From Vibrio superstes (GTDB taxonomy: Bacteria > Pseudomonadota > Gammaproteobacteria > Enterobacterales > Vibrionaceae): a stretch of DNA of 64,000 bases. The first letter of the stretch is position 1; every line of letters starts with the position of its first letter. A program made the position numbers and the translations under genes. The stretch is from the NCBI RefSeq assembly GCF_003569005.1, contig NZ_BCUR01000004.1:1266003-1330002 (forward strand), read 5' to 3'. This document shows, one piece after another, positions 54,635 through 63,762 of the stretch. The notes under the pieces are model-generated. The model was not told the DNA's origin, ran no database searches, and worked only from the letters and a program-made list of their open reading frames with translations.

Positions 54635-55576
54635 ATGAATGGAAAAGTGTGTGTATTTGGTTCATTTAATGTGGATTTGGTTGCCCGAGTGGATCGTTTC
54701 CCTTATCCCGGTGAATCTCTAGTAGCAAACAGCAGCATGACAAGTGCGGGTGGCAAAGGAGCAAACCAAGCGTCTGCCGCTCTACGAAGTGGCGCTAATG
54801 TTCACTATATCGGGAAAATTGGTGAGGATGCTTTCGGTCCTTTTGCAAGACGCTACCTTAAATCAGTGGGCTATAACGCATTGACCTTGCTTTCGAGTGA
54901 TGAGACTGCAACAGGCAATGCACTTATCTTTGTTGCTGAAGGCAAAGGTGAAGCGGAAAACATGATTTCTGTCGACCCTGGCGCAAATATGACCATCACC
55001 GACGAAGAGATAACTCGATGTGCTCCTGCTATTGGTTGTGCTGATACCTTGCTTGTGCAACTTGAGAACAATATGTCTGCGATCAGCCGAGTAATTAATA
55101 TCGGGCGTGAAAATGGTGCGTTTGTCATATTAAATCCAGCACCGTGGCAACCGATAAACAACTCGCTTTTGGAAAAAGTCGACTTAGTAACCCCTAATGC
55201 GTCTGAAGCATTCGCAATGACGCGGGTCGAAGTTACCGACTTTGAGAGTGCAGGTAGAGCGGCAGATGTACTTCATACATGTGGCTGCAAGAGCGTGATC
55301 ATCACTATGGGTGCACAGGGTGCTTTGCTTTCCCAAGGAGATCGAAAAACCATTATTCCTTGTTTTCCGGCACAGCCTAAAGATACGACAGGGGCTGGAG
55401 ATGCCTTTAATGGTGCTTTAGCTGCGAAGATAGCCAACGGAGATTCGATGGAAGATGCCATCAACTTTGCTTCTGCTTATGCTGCTGTCAGTGTTGAGAA
55501 GTTGGGAGCATCGACACCGTTCGATATATCTGAAGTGGAGCAAAGGTTGCACTCATTCCACAAAGAAATCGCATAA
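54635..55576 (+). CDS. Ribokinase-like PfkB sugar kinase (copy 2, intact motifs)
   Basis: A 313-residue PfkB kinase expected to phosphorylate a pentose or hexose with ATP in the cytoplasm. FGSFNVDLVARVDRFPYPGE, GGKGANQASAALRSGAN, TPNASEA and the intact DTTGAGDAFNGALAAKIANG are present. AGAGGAAGAG lies before the ATG, 18 bp after the epimerase stop, so the two are co-transcribed. Its close likeness to copy 1 indicates a local duplication. Confidence 0.9.
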   Translation: MNGKVCVFGSFNVDLVARVDRFPYPGESLVANSSMTSAGGKGANQASAALRSGANVHYIGKIGEDAFGPFARRYLKSVGYNALTLLSSDETATGNALIFVAEGKGEAENMISVDPGANMTITDEEITRCAPAIGCADTLLVQLENNMSAISRVINIGRENGAFVILNPAPWQPINNSLLEKVDLVTPNASEAFAMTRVEVTDFESAGRAADVLHTCGCKSVIITMGAQGALLSQGDRKTIIPCFPAQPKDTTGAGDAFNGALAAKIANGDSMEDAINFASAYAAVSVEKLGASTPFDISEVEQRLHSFHKEIA

Positions 55577-55737
55577 GTAAAAATATCAGGCAAATTAACG
55601 CCTATTTAAAATAGATAAAATTTATAACAAGTGTTGTTTTTATTTAATGGGCAATTATTTCGAATGAATAATTATCAGTTATTTAAGCGCGACAACCAAA
55701 ATCTAATAACAAAAAATAATACACAAAAGGACCTTAC

Positions 55738-56697
55738 ATGAAAAAGTTATTATTGGCATCATTGATGATGGCCGCAATTCCTATGACTTCTGCGTATGCA
55801 GACGACACAATTAAGATTGGGTTTTCCAACCGAACAATGAATGGTGCTTTCTTTAGTGCAATGGATAAATATATGAAACAACATACCAAGGAACATGGTT
55901 ATGAATATATTTCGACTGATGCGCGCAACGATCTAACAAAGCAAATGTCTGATGTAGAAGATATGCTTTCACAAGGTATTGATTACCTTGTACTTAACCC
56001 TCAAGACCCAGAGGCAGGTCTGCGTATTGCAAAAAATGCTGAGCGCAAAGGTGTTCCTGTAATTGTACTTGATAGTGGTATTCCTCTATCGGCCCCTGTT
56101 GTCACGCGAGTACAAGCAGATAACCAAAAAAATAACATCATGCTAGGTGAGTTTGCCGTAGACCAATACGGTTCAGAACCGATGAACTGTGTACTAGTGA
56201 GTGGCAACCAAGGCAACGTGGTCGGTGAAATGCGCCGTGTAAACTTCATGCGTGGTGTTATGGAGGCGCAACTTCGCAAATACAACCAAACAAACCTAAC
56301 AATCCTGAGCCAAGGCTGGGGTGGTTGGGATCAGCAAGGCGGCCTAAAAGCGATGGAAGACTTGCTGGTAGCACATGGCGATAAAGTGAACTGTGCCTTT
56401 GCAGAAAACGATGAAATGGCATTGGGTGTGATTTTATCTCTCAAAGCATCAAATAAGCTTGATGACGTAAAAGTATTCTCTAATGACGGATATAAGAAAG
56501 GTCTAGAGTCAATTAAACGTGGCGATATTATGGCTACTGTAGGAAATAATCCAAATCAATTAACTGAAAAAGTGGTTGAAGTAATTGCAGAGCACGAGGC
56601 CGGGGAAACGCAATTCCCAGATTACTCTTACATTAAACCGGTACTAATGACGAAAACCAACATTGATAAGCACTTAGACCCAGAGTCATTCTTCTAA
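55738..56697 (+). CDS. ABC transporter periplasmic sugar-binding protein (RbsB-like)
   Basis: A 319-residue binding protein of the ribose/allose/galactose type, with signal peptide (residues 1-21, ending TSAYA). DTIKIGFSNRTMNGAFFSAM, DYLVLNPQDPEAGL and FAENDEMALGVILSLKAS are typical. It feeds the permease/ATPase encoded downstream. Ligand not certain; ribose-, allose- or rhamnose-like sugars are possible. Confidence 0.9.
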   Translation: MKKLLLASLMMAAIPMTSAYADDTIKIGFSNRTMNGAFFSAMDKYMKQHTKEHGYEYISTDARNDLTKQMSDVEDMLSQGIDYLVLNPQDPEAGLRIAKNAERKGVPVIVLDSGIPLSAPVVTRVQADNQKNNIMLGEFAVDQYGSEPMNCVLVSGNQGNVVGEMRRVNFMRGVMEAQLRKYNQTNLTILSQGWGGWDQQGGLKAMEDLLVAHGDKVNCAFAENDEMALGVILSLKASNKLDDVKVFSNDGYKKGLESIKRGDIMATVGNNPNQLTEKVVEVIAEHEAGETQFPDYSYIKPVLMTKTNIDKHLDPESFF

Positions 56698-56785
56698 GTG
56701 TAAATACAAAACAATTTAATGCAGTTCAAATAAGCGCTGCATTAAATTGAAGTCAATCTAATTAATTTGGAAATAGGTACTGGTA

Positions 56786-58285
56786 ATGGATGAATATGCA
56801 ATTGTTACTAAGGGTGTAAAGAAAAACTTTGGTGGCGTCCATGCTTTAAAAAATATTAACTTACGAGTCAATCGAGGGGATATACACGCAATTGTTGGTG
56901 AAAACGGTGCGGGTAAATCTACTTTGATGAAAGTGCTTGCCGGTATTCATACCAAAGACAGCGGTACTGTACATATCAATGGTAAAGAAGTGCACTTTAC
57001 GTCTCCAAAACAGAGTCGAGAAAACAAAATTGGCATTATCTATCAAGAGCTTGCATTGGCGCCTGACCTAACCGTCGCTGAAAATATATTTTTGGATGAC
57101 TTAGGTTTTGGAAAAGTCACAGTAAGCAGCCGAGAGCTAAATAAAAAAGCCGATCGTGTACTTAAAAATCTCGGTTTCGATATCGACCCCACAGCGCTTG
57201 TCGGTTCACTGACCGTTGCTTACCAACAAATGGTTGAGATTGCGAAATCGTTGGCGAAAGACGTCAATATATTGATTTTGGATGAACCTTCAGCGGTACT
57301 GTCAGAGCGAGAAATCGACATTCTGTTCAGCCAACTGAGATTGCTTCAAGGTCAAGGCGTAACGATTCTTTATATCTCTCACCGACTAGAAGAAATATTC
57401 AGAATTTGTAATGCCATTACCGTTATCAAAGATGGTGAGACGACTAGAGAGTTAGACCCTGCTGTATGCACTGAAGACGACATCATTGCAGGTATGGTTG
57501 GCCGCAGTTTTGAAAACCTCTACCCAGAAAAATGCACCCCTCAAGACGAAGTTGTACTGAACGTTGAAAACATGTCGACGCACCGCTTATTGCGCGATGT
57601 GAGCTTACACATCCGCAAGGGCGAGATTGTTGGCTTGGCAGGTTTAGTTGGTTCGGGCCGCACCGAGATAGCACGTTGCTTATTTGGTATCGATAAAATG
57701 AGCCAGGGCAAAATCTTCAAAAATGGCGAAGAGATCTCTGTGTCTTATCCCGCGGAAGCGATGCGCCACGGAATTGGCCTTGTGCCAGAGAGCCGCAAAG
57801 AACAGGGAGCCATTCTTTCAAGGCCTATTCGAGAAAATACTAGCCTCGCAAACCTCGCTGGCATCAGTAACCGCTTTGGTATTTTGAATATGAAAAAAGA
57901 GAGGGAGGTAGGTGAGTTTTTCAAAGAAAAGCTGAAGACGAAACTGAATAGCATCGAAGATCCCATCTCCAGCTTGAGCGGTGGTAATCAACAAAAAGTA
58001 GTGATTGCCAAGTGGCTGAATACTGACTGCGACTTGCTCATTCTAGATGAACCAACACGTGGCGTTGATGTGGGCGCAAAGGTGGAAATCTACAACATTA
58101 TTAGTGAGTTAGCGAGAAAAGGGTTTGCTGTCTTAGTTATATCATCTGAAATGCCAGAAGTGATTTCACTATCCAACAGAGTGTATGTGATGAGTGAAGG
58201 TTACCTAACAGCAGAGCTTAAAGATGACCAAATAACTGAAGAAAATGTAATGCGATATGCCATCCCTAAACGTGAAAGTGCGTAA
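56786..58285 (+). CDS. Sugar ABC transporter ATPase, double nucleotide-binding domain (RbsA-like)
   Basis: A 499-residue cytoplasmic ATPase with two domains. The first has Walker A GENGAGKSTLMK, a degenerate signature and Walker B LILDEPSAVL; the second has GLVGSGRTEIARCLFG in place of Walker A (typical for RbsA/MglA), signature LSGGNQQKVVIAKWL and LILDEPTRGVDVG. It powers the ribose-type importer. Confidence 0.93.
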   Translation: MDEYAIVTKGVKKNFGGVHALKNINLRVNRGDIHAIVGENGAGKSTLMKVLAGIHTKDSGTVHINGKEVHFTSPKQSRENKIGIIYQELALAPDLTVAENIFLDDLGFGKVTVSSRELNKKADRVLKNLGFDIDPTALVGSLTVAYQQMVEIAKSLAKDVNILILDEPSAVLSEREIDILFSQLRLLQGQGVTILYISHRLEEIFRICNAITVIKDGETTRELDPAVCTEDDIIAGMVGRSFENLYPEKCTPQDEVVLNVENMSTHRLLRDVSLHIRKGEIVGLAGLVGSGRTEIARCLFGIDKMSQGKIFKNGEEISVSYPAEAMRHGIGLVPESRKEQGAILSRPIRENTSLANLAGISNRFGILNMKKEREVGEFFKEKLKTKLNSIEDPISSLSGGNQQKVVIAKWLNTDCDLLILDEPTRGVDVGAKVEIYNIISELARKGFAVLVISSEMPEVISLSNRVYVMSEGYLTAELKDDQITEENVMRYAIPKRESA

Positions 58286-58369
58286 GCGAGCATAACTCCG
58301 TTCACCATAAATAATATCTGGGGCAATGAACTACGTTGCTTCACATGAAAGATAGTATAGGAACATACC

Positions 58370-59371
58370 ATGGAAACTATTCAGAAAACTGAGAATGTCT
58401 CTGCGACCAAAGACAGCAGTACATCCGTTTTTAGTGCGGATAAATTAATTAAGTTCATTAGCAACAATTCAACACTGTTGGTCTTCATTATTATGCTGAT
58501 TTCTGCAGCGTTTTTGTCAGACCGTTTTTACACAGAGAGCAACATCACCAACGTACTTAGACAGAGTGTTCCACTTGGTTTAGCTGCATTGGGTATGCTT
58601 TACGTCATAATTACTGGTGGTATCGACTTATCCGTTGGCTCAATTATGGCTTTGGTCTCAGTTGTTGTGGCAGTGTTGATACCGGAGTTTGGGTTATTCC
58701 CTGCGCTGGTGGGTGGAGCCGTTTGTGCGACCTTGTTTGGTTTGCTTGCAGGGGTACTCGTCACTAGCTTCAATATTGCCCCTTTTATTGCGACGTTGGC
58801 AATGATGACCATCGCTCGTGGTGCTGCACTAATTGTTGCAAAAGGTCAGCCAATCTTTATTGATGATCCAGCACTTATCGACTTCGGCACTGGTTACTTC
58901 CTAGGACTGCCTCTTCCTGTTTATGTTTTCTTGGGTTTCGCTTTACTTGCTCACTTCATTTATAAGCACACAGTGTTTGGTCGCTTGGTTATCTCTATAG
59001 GTTCAAATGAAACCGCGACACGTTTTGCTGGTATCCGAGTAAATCACTACAAAATGGCAGTGTATGCAATCAGTGGTTTCGCGTGTGGTTTAGCCGGCAT
59101 CTTAGCGTCAAGCCGCACAGGTGTAGGCTCTCCAGTACTGTCTATCGGTTTTGAATTGGATGTGATTGCAGCAGTAGTTGTTGGTGGCGCGAGCTTATCA
59201 GGTGGTAAAGGTACTGTGGTCAATACCATTATCGGGGTACTTATCATGAGTATGATCTCGAACTTAATGAACCTAATGAACATCTCTGGTTACAACCAAC
59301 AAGTTGTGAAAGGCGTGATCATCATTGCTGCAGTAATGCTAGAGAGCTTTAAGTCTAGAGCTAAAGTCTAA
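58370..59371 (+). CDS. Sugar ABC transporter permease (RbsC-like)
   Basis: A 333-residue inner-membrane protein with about ten hydrophobic segments. YVIITGGIDLSVGSIMALVS and VVVGGASLSGGKGTVVNTII are signatures of ribose-type permeases. A 40-residue polar N-terminal tail is slightly long. AGGAA lies before the ATG. Confidence 0.93.
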   Translation: METIQKTENVSATKDSSTSVFSADKLIKFISNNSTLLVFIIMLISAAFLSDRFYTESNITNVLRQSVPLGLAALGMLYVIITGGIDLSVGSIMALVSVVVAVLIPEFGLFPALVGGAVCATLFGLLAGVLVTSFNIAPFIATLAMMTIARGAALIVAKGQPIFIDDPALIDFGTGYFLGLPLPVYVFLGFALLAHFIYKHTVFGRLVISIGSNETATRFAGIRVNHYKMAVYAISGFACGLAGILASSRTGVGSPVLSIGFELDVIAAVVVGGASLSGGKGTVVNTIIGVLIMSMISNLMNLMNISGYNQQVVKGVIIIAAVMLESFKSRAKV

Positions 59372-59415
59372 ACCGTTTATTCATTTAGTTATTGGTTACT
59401 TATTTTATTTATGCG

Positions 59416-59475
59416 TGTGCGACTAAGGGCTGTTATTTAAGTCTCCATTATTAAGAGCTTGGTTTCAGTCGCACA
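59416..59475. other. Long-range inverted repeat between permease and SDR genes
   Basis: TGTGCGACT (59416-59424) and AGTCGCACA (59467-59475) pair across 42 nt that can fold further (TTAA..TTAA, AGCT-like pairs). Could be an RNA processing/stability element or weak terminator. Confidence 0.4.
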
Positions 59476-59533
59476 GTATCGAAAATGTATCGCATTTAAA
59501 TCATTATTTATTAAAAATTGTTAGGAAATTACT

Positions 59534-60298
59534 ATGAAAAACAATCTATTCACACTTGAAGGTAAAGTTGCAGTGGTTACTGGTGGTAAACAAGGTATTG
59601 GTAAAGTCGTCGCAAGCTATCTTGCTGATGCAGGTGCTGATATTGCTATCATGGATTTGTCTGATTCAACAGATGTAGCAAACGAAATTGCGGCTGAATA
59701 TGGAGTGAAAGCAACTGCGTATACCGTAGATGTCACTAATGCAGAACAAGTGGCACAAGTGATGTCTCAAGCAGCAGCTGACCTTGGCACACTGGATCTT
59801 TTGTTTAACAATGCGGGTATCTGTTTACACAAAGAAGCACTTGAATGCACACCTAGTGAGTGGAGCAAAATCATTGATGTAAACCTAAATGGTGTGTTCT
59901 ATGTTGCTCAAGCTTTCTCGCGCTACCTTGTGGCAAACAACAAAGGTGGTAGCATTGTGAATACAGCCTCAATGTCTGGCACTATTGTTAATATTCCACA
60001 AGCTCAAGCGTCTTACAATGCATCGAAAGCCGCTGTGATTCACTTAACCAAATCATTAGCGGTAGAGCTTGCACCCCAAGGTATCCGCATGAACTCAATC
60101 AGCCCTGGCTACATTCGCACAGAAATGACAGATACAGTGCGCCAAGATTGGCAAGACGCATGGGTTGATATGATCCCATTCAAACGTATGGGTACGCCTG
60201 AAGAATTGGCAGGAGCGGTGATTTATCTATTATCAGATGCATCAACCTATACCTCTGGTGCGGACCTAATTATTGATGGCTGCTTTACAACGGTTTAA
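59534..60298 (+). CDS. SDR family sugar/polyol dehydrogenase
   Basis: A 254-residue short-chain dehydrogenase. Nucleotide loop VVTGGKQGIGKVVASYLADA, NNAG in FNNAGICLHKEA, Ser in NTASMSGT and the Tyr-Lys pair in QASYNASKAAVIH. An Asp after the second strand (IMDLSD) favours NAD(H). Place in the cluster suggests oxidation of a sugar or polyol; homologs include sorbitol- and xylulose-type dehydrogenases. Confidence 0.88.
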   Translation: MKNNLFTLEGKVAVVTGGKQGIGKVVASYLADAGADIAIMDLSDSTDVANEIAAEYGVKATAYTVDVTNAEQVAQVMSQAAADLGTLDLLFNNAGICLHKEALECTPSEWSKIIDVNLNGVFYVAQAFSRYLVANNKGGSIVNTASMSGTIVNIPQAQASYNASKAAVIHLTKSLAVELAPQGIRMNSISPGYIRTEMTDTVRQDWQDAWVDMIPFKRMGTPEELAGAVIYLLSDASTYTSGADLIIDGCFTTV

Positions 60299-60452
60299 TG
60301 ACTTGATTGTAATCGAAGCTTAAGTTCAAGAGCGTAGAACAACTACTAGCTACTTGAACTTGTAACAATGAGAGCCTTTCAGATACATACTTAGAAAGTA
60401 GATATTTGGGAGGCACATCTTTGATGTTCACGTTTTATCGAAGGGTCGTTGA

Positions 60453-61052
60453 ATGTTGGAATGGTTAGATAAATATCAGGGTATTATTTTTGATTTAGAT
60501 GGCACACTTATCGATTCTATGCCTCATCATCTTGATACATGGAAAACCACCGCTGATAAATTTGGTTTTCCTTATGAGAGAGTTTGGCTACATAGCTTAG
60601 GCGGTATGCCTGGAGATAAAATTGTAGATCTTATTAATGAGCGCTACCAACTTGCTCTGATTCCTTCTGTTGTTTCCGAGTTCAGAATGACAGTATTTAA
60701 TAATTTATCGAGTCGGGGTGGTCTGATTGAGTGTACTAATAAGGTTCTTGAGCACTTCTTTGGGAAAAAGAAGTTAGCGGTGGGAACAGGAAGCCCACGA
60801 GCAAGCGCAATACAGCAGCTGCAGATAATGGGCATATATCCAAAGTTTGATTCTATTGTCACAGCAAATGATGTTGATAAACACAAACCAAATCCTGATA
60901 CCTTTCTATTGGCCGCAAAGCAGATCAATGTAGAACCAACGCTATGTGTTGTTTTTGAAGATACTGAGCTGGGAAAACTAGCAGCACATAATGCACAAAT
61001 GGATTGCATCATGTTACAAGGCGAGACATTACGTTTTTATCCTTGTAATTAA
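60453..61052 (+). CDS. HAD family sugar-phosphate phosphatase (beta-phosphoglucomutase-like)
   Basis: A 199-residue haloacid-dehalogenase phosphatase. DxD in GIIFDLDGTLIDSM, a C1 cap (LDTWKTTADKFGF and following), Ser/Thr in LAVGTGSPRAS, Lys-Pro in DKHKPNPDTF and the acidic motif in VFEDTELGKLAA. Resembles YqaB-type fructose-1-phosphate or 6-phosphogluconate phosphatases. It may recycle a sugar phosphate of the cluster. Confidence 0.88.
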   Translation: MLEWLDKYQGIIFDLDGTLIDSMPHHLDTWKTTADKFGFPYERVWLHSLGGMPGDKIVDLINERYQLALIPSVVSEFRMTVFNNLSSRGGLIECTNKVLEHFFGKKKLAVGTGSPRASAIQQLQIMGIYPKFDSIVTANDVDKHKPNPDTFLLAAKQINVEPTLCVVFEDTELGKLAAHNAQMDCIMLQGETLRFYPCN

Positions 61053-61169
61053 GGCGCTTGTTGACGAGTTGTGAGAACAAGTAGAGCATTATAAAGATGT
61101 AATTAAACGTACGGTACTTGCCTTGTATCGTAAACTAGAAAGCCTCACCAAACTGAATATAGTTACTAG

Positions 61170-61896
61170 GGCGTGTAGATCTTTGCTGTACATTTCGCGT
61201 TCAACAATACATCGGTAGCCACATCAACATGAATGCCAGCGATAACATGCTGGCATAATTCCTTTCTAGCTTGTCATATATACTTGAAATAGCTCGATAA
61301 TGCTTAATTCTCGCAAAGGCATTTTCGACCAAGTGACGATACTTGTATAGACACCAATCCATACTGTCTTTGTCTATATCTTGTCCGTAAATGCATTTAG
61401 CAATTACCGTTTCTCCGCCACGTTCCTTAACAAAAGTACGGAAAGGTTCGCTGTCATATCCTTTATCACAAACGATGGTATTAACTTCATCGAGTTGTTC
61501 AACTAAGCTTTCGGCATGCACTATATCGTGGCGTTGACCTTCTGATAGATCAAAGCAAATCGGCAGGTCACCACTATCCACAGCTAAGTGGACTTTGGTT
61601 GAGTTGCCCCCGAGACTTTTTCCTATTTGCTCTGAGCTTTCAGTAGCTGCACCTACGCTATGCTGATGCGCTCGAACTATAGAGCCATCAAGAAAGACCC
61701 ATTCAAAATCAGTCATGCTAGATAAGCTTCTGAAAAGCTTATCTAAAATCCTTTTTTTTGACCAAAGATTAAATCGTCTGTAAACGGTACTCCACTCTCC
61801 GAACTCAGAGGGTAGATCTCGCCAAGGAGTACCTGTCCTCATTCGATAAAGTATTCCTTCAAATGTCATTTGTAGTGGATAAGTAAAATTGGCCAC
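61170..61896 (-). mobile_element. IS5-family transposase gene, 5'-truncated
   Basis: The reading frame (61201-61896, GTG start) gives about 231 residues of a DDE transposase: FEGILYRMRTGTPWRDLPSE, FLDGSIVRAH (Asp), VCDKGYDSEPFR (Asp) and LVENAFARIKHYRAI (Glu). The usual first 30-40 residues are missing; homology starts only around 61868. A GGGCGTGTAGATCTTTG-like possible terminal end lies near 61170, but no matching inverted copy is found on the other side. The element is therefore a defective remnant. Confidence 0.7.
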
Positions 61897-62003
61897 TACA
61901 TTAAAGTTTTTGCTATACCCCAGGTAATCCGTAAAACACTAATTTAGTAACTTATATAACACAGTTTTGTCCAAAACCGTCACAGCGGGGCAATTCGTAA
62001 CTC
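61897..62003. other. Left flank of the IS1202-like element with repeat E left half
   Basis: Contains the left half of the dispersed repeat (TGTCC at 61968) ending in the 17-bp duplicated target. Confidence 0.5.
61987..62003. repeat. Target-site duplication, left copy (17 bp)
   Basis: GGGGCAATTCGTAACTC directly abuts the left end (TGTGATC) of the element; the same 17 bases follow the right end at 63746-63762. Confidence 0.85.
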
Positions 62004-63745
62004 TGTGATCACCAAGCAATTCTGTCGTACCTTAATTACCAAGCGACTTTGTCATTACATTAACTACCAAGGGATTTTGACGGAACTCATTTAGCTTACC
62101 TTTTAAAGTAATTAATGGAGCTTTAGAAGGGGCGAAGGATGTTCTATATGGATTCTAAATCCCAATTTACCGTCGATATTATCTGCAAAATCATCGATGG
62201 AAAAATCAGTATCAATAGCGCTACTACCTTGCTCAACAAGTCTCGTCGAACCGTTGAACGTTATCTCTGTCGATATCGGAAAGAAGGTATTCGCTTCATC
62301 ATTCACGGTAATCGAGGGCGAACTCCAGCCAATAAGATCCCTGAATCGCTCAAGAAAGAAGTTCAAAGCCTCATACAAACTAAGTACTTCGATTTCAATT
62401 TGCAGCATCTTTCTGAAGTTCTCAAAAAGAATGAAGGTATCGTCATTAAGCGTGAAACTTTACGCTCTTGGGCACACGATATCCATCATGTTAAACGTGC
62501 AAAGCGACGTAGAAGCCGCGTCAGAAAGTACCGAGAGCGTATGGAGTTACCTGGGCTTATGCTTCAAATGGATGGGAGCCCTCATCGTTGGTTTGGGGAT
62601 GAGAAATCTTGTTTGATAGCGATGATTGATGACGCTACGAGTGATATTCATGCTCAGTTTTTTCCCTCGGAGACCACTGAAGGCTGCATGAAGGTGATGA
62701 GAGCTTACATTGAGAAGCGAGGGATATTTAAGACGCTCTACGTCGATAGAGCGGGCATCTTCGGTGGTCCCAAACGGAGCAACTTCTCGCAGATGCAACG
62801 AGCTTGTGAAGAGCTCGGTATTGAAATTATCTTTGCTAACTCCCCACAAGGGAAAGGGCGTATCGAACGATCATTCGATACTTTCCAAGATAGGCTGGTA
62901 CCAGAGCTACGAGTACGCAAGGTCACCGACATGGAGAGTGCAAATCGGTATCTACAAGAAGAGTTCATCCCTAATTACTGGGATAAAAAGGTTCGAGTTC
63001 AGCCCAAAAGTTCCCGCTCTGCTTTTAAGCGCTTACCTCCCAATTTAGATCTGAATGGCATCTGCGTACAAAAAGAATATCGAACAATACGACGTGATCA
63101 TACGTTCGGCTTTAATAACAAAAGGTATGTCATCGATTCGCCCATTCGTTACTCTATTGAAAATCAAAAAATAGAGATCCGATGCCAGTTCGATGGCACA
63201 TTCTGCGCTTATTTTGGCCACCGCCGATTAGATATCACGGAGTTGGTTGAGCCTCGTAAATGCAGTGAATATGGCAAAGAGGTTCAGCGGAAAATTGAAG
63301 CACTGGAACTCGTTGAACAGCTCGGCAGTATATCTAAAGCCGCCCGTATCCTTGGCTGTTCTCGCCAATCGCTTTATACCTATCAGAAAATCATGGCAGA
63401 AGAAGGGCCTATAGGTCTGAAACGGATCAATAAACCCCTCAAGCGCAACAAGAAGCGTATATCGGAGCATGCAGAAGACAAGATTATCGAGCTGACGCTA
63501 CAGAACCCTTACTTTACATTGATGCAATTGATGATGGAGTTAAAACAACATGACATCACCGTGAGTATCGGCACGATTAAAAACATCTGGAAGGAAGAAA
63601 ACCTTAATACCAGAGAGCTTAGGATTAAAAAATCACAATCGCTGAATATCGAGGTTTAAGGCGAGAAGTATCAATCCTAGCTAGAATGAAAGAGCATGAC
63701 AGAATCGGTTGGTACTTATCCCGTCAAGATCCCTCAGTAATGACA
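62004..63745 (+). mobile_element. IS1202-like insertion sequence, apparently complete
   Basis: 1742 bp with imperfect terminal inverted repeats beginning TGT (left TGTGATCACCAAGCAATTCT, right in reverse TGTCATTACTGAGGGATCTT), one transposase gene, and a perfect 17-bp target duplication. Three copies of an ACCAAGc.a.Tt.TG.C motif lie inside the left end (62011, 62038, 62066; period 27-28) and inverted copies in the right end (63698-63715 and 63722-63740), likely transposase-binding sites. Confidence 0.8.
62139..63659 (+). CDS. IS1202/ISNCY-type DDE transposase
   Basis: A 506-residue transposase with N-terminal helix-turn-helix (STTLLNKSRRTVERYLCRYR), an integrase-core domain with D, D, E in LMLQMDGSPHRWFG, LYVDRAGIFGG and GKGRIERSFDTFQD, and a C-terminal HTH-like part (SISKAARILGCSRQSLYTYQ). 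The C-terminal second HTH is characteristic of this large-transposase group. AAGGGG lies 6 nt before the ATG. The frame is intact, so the element may be active. Confidence 0.88.
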   Translation: MFYMDSKSQFTVDIICKIIDGKISINSATTLLNKSRRTVERYLCRYRKEGIRFIIHGNRGRTPANKIPESLKKEVQSLIQTKYFDFNLQHLSEVLKKNEGIVIKRETLRSWAHDIHHVKRAKRRRSRVRKYRERMELPGLMLQMDGSPHRWFGDEKSCLIAMIDDATSDIHAQFFPSETTEGCMKVMRAYIEKRGIFKTLYVDRAGIFGGPKRSNFSQMQRACEELGIEIIFANSPQGKGRIERSFDTFQDRLVPELRVRKVTDMESANRYLQEEFIPNYWDKKVRVQPKSSRSAFKRLPPNLDLNGICVQKEYRTIRRDHTFGFNNKRYVIDSPIRYSIENQKIEIRCQFDGTFCAYFGHRRLDITELVEPRKCSEYGKEVQRKIEALELVEQLGSISKAARILGCSRQSLYTYQKIMAEEGPIGLKRINKPLKRNKKRISEHAEDKIIELTLQNPYFTLMQLMMELKQHDITVSIGTIKNIWKEENLNTRELRIKKSQSLNIEV

Positions 63746-63762
63746 GGGGCAATTCGTAACTC
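63746..63762. repeat. Target-site duplication, right copy (17 bp)
   Basis: Exact copy of 61987-62003, directly after the right end (TGACA) of the IS. Confidence 0.85.

Noticed and set aside
62197..63470. Additional ORFs inside the IS in other frames
   Set aside because: They are shadows of the 506-residue transposase.
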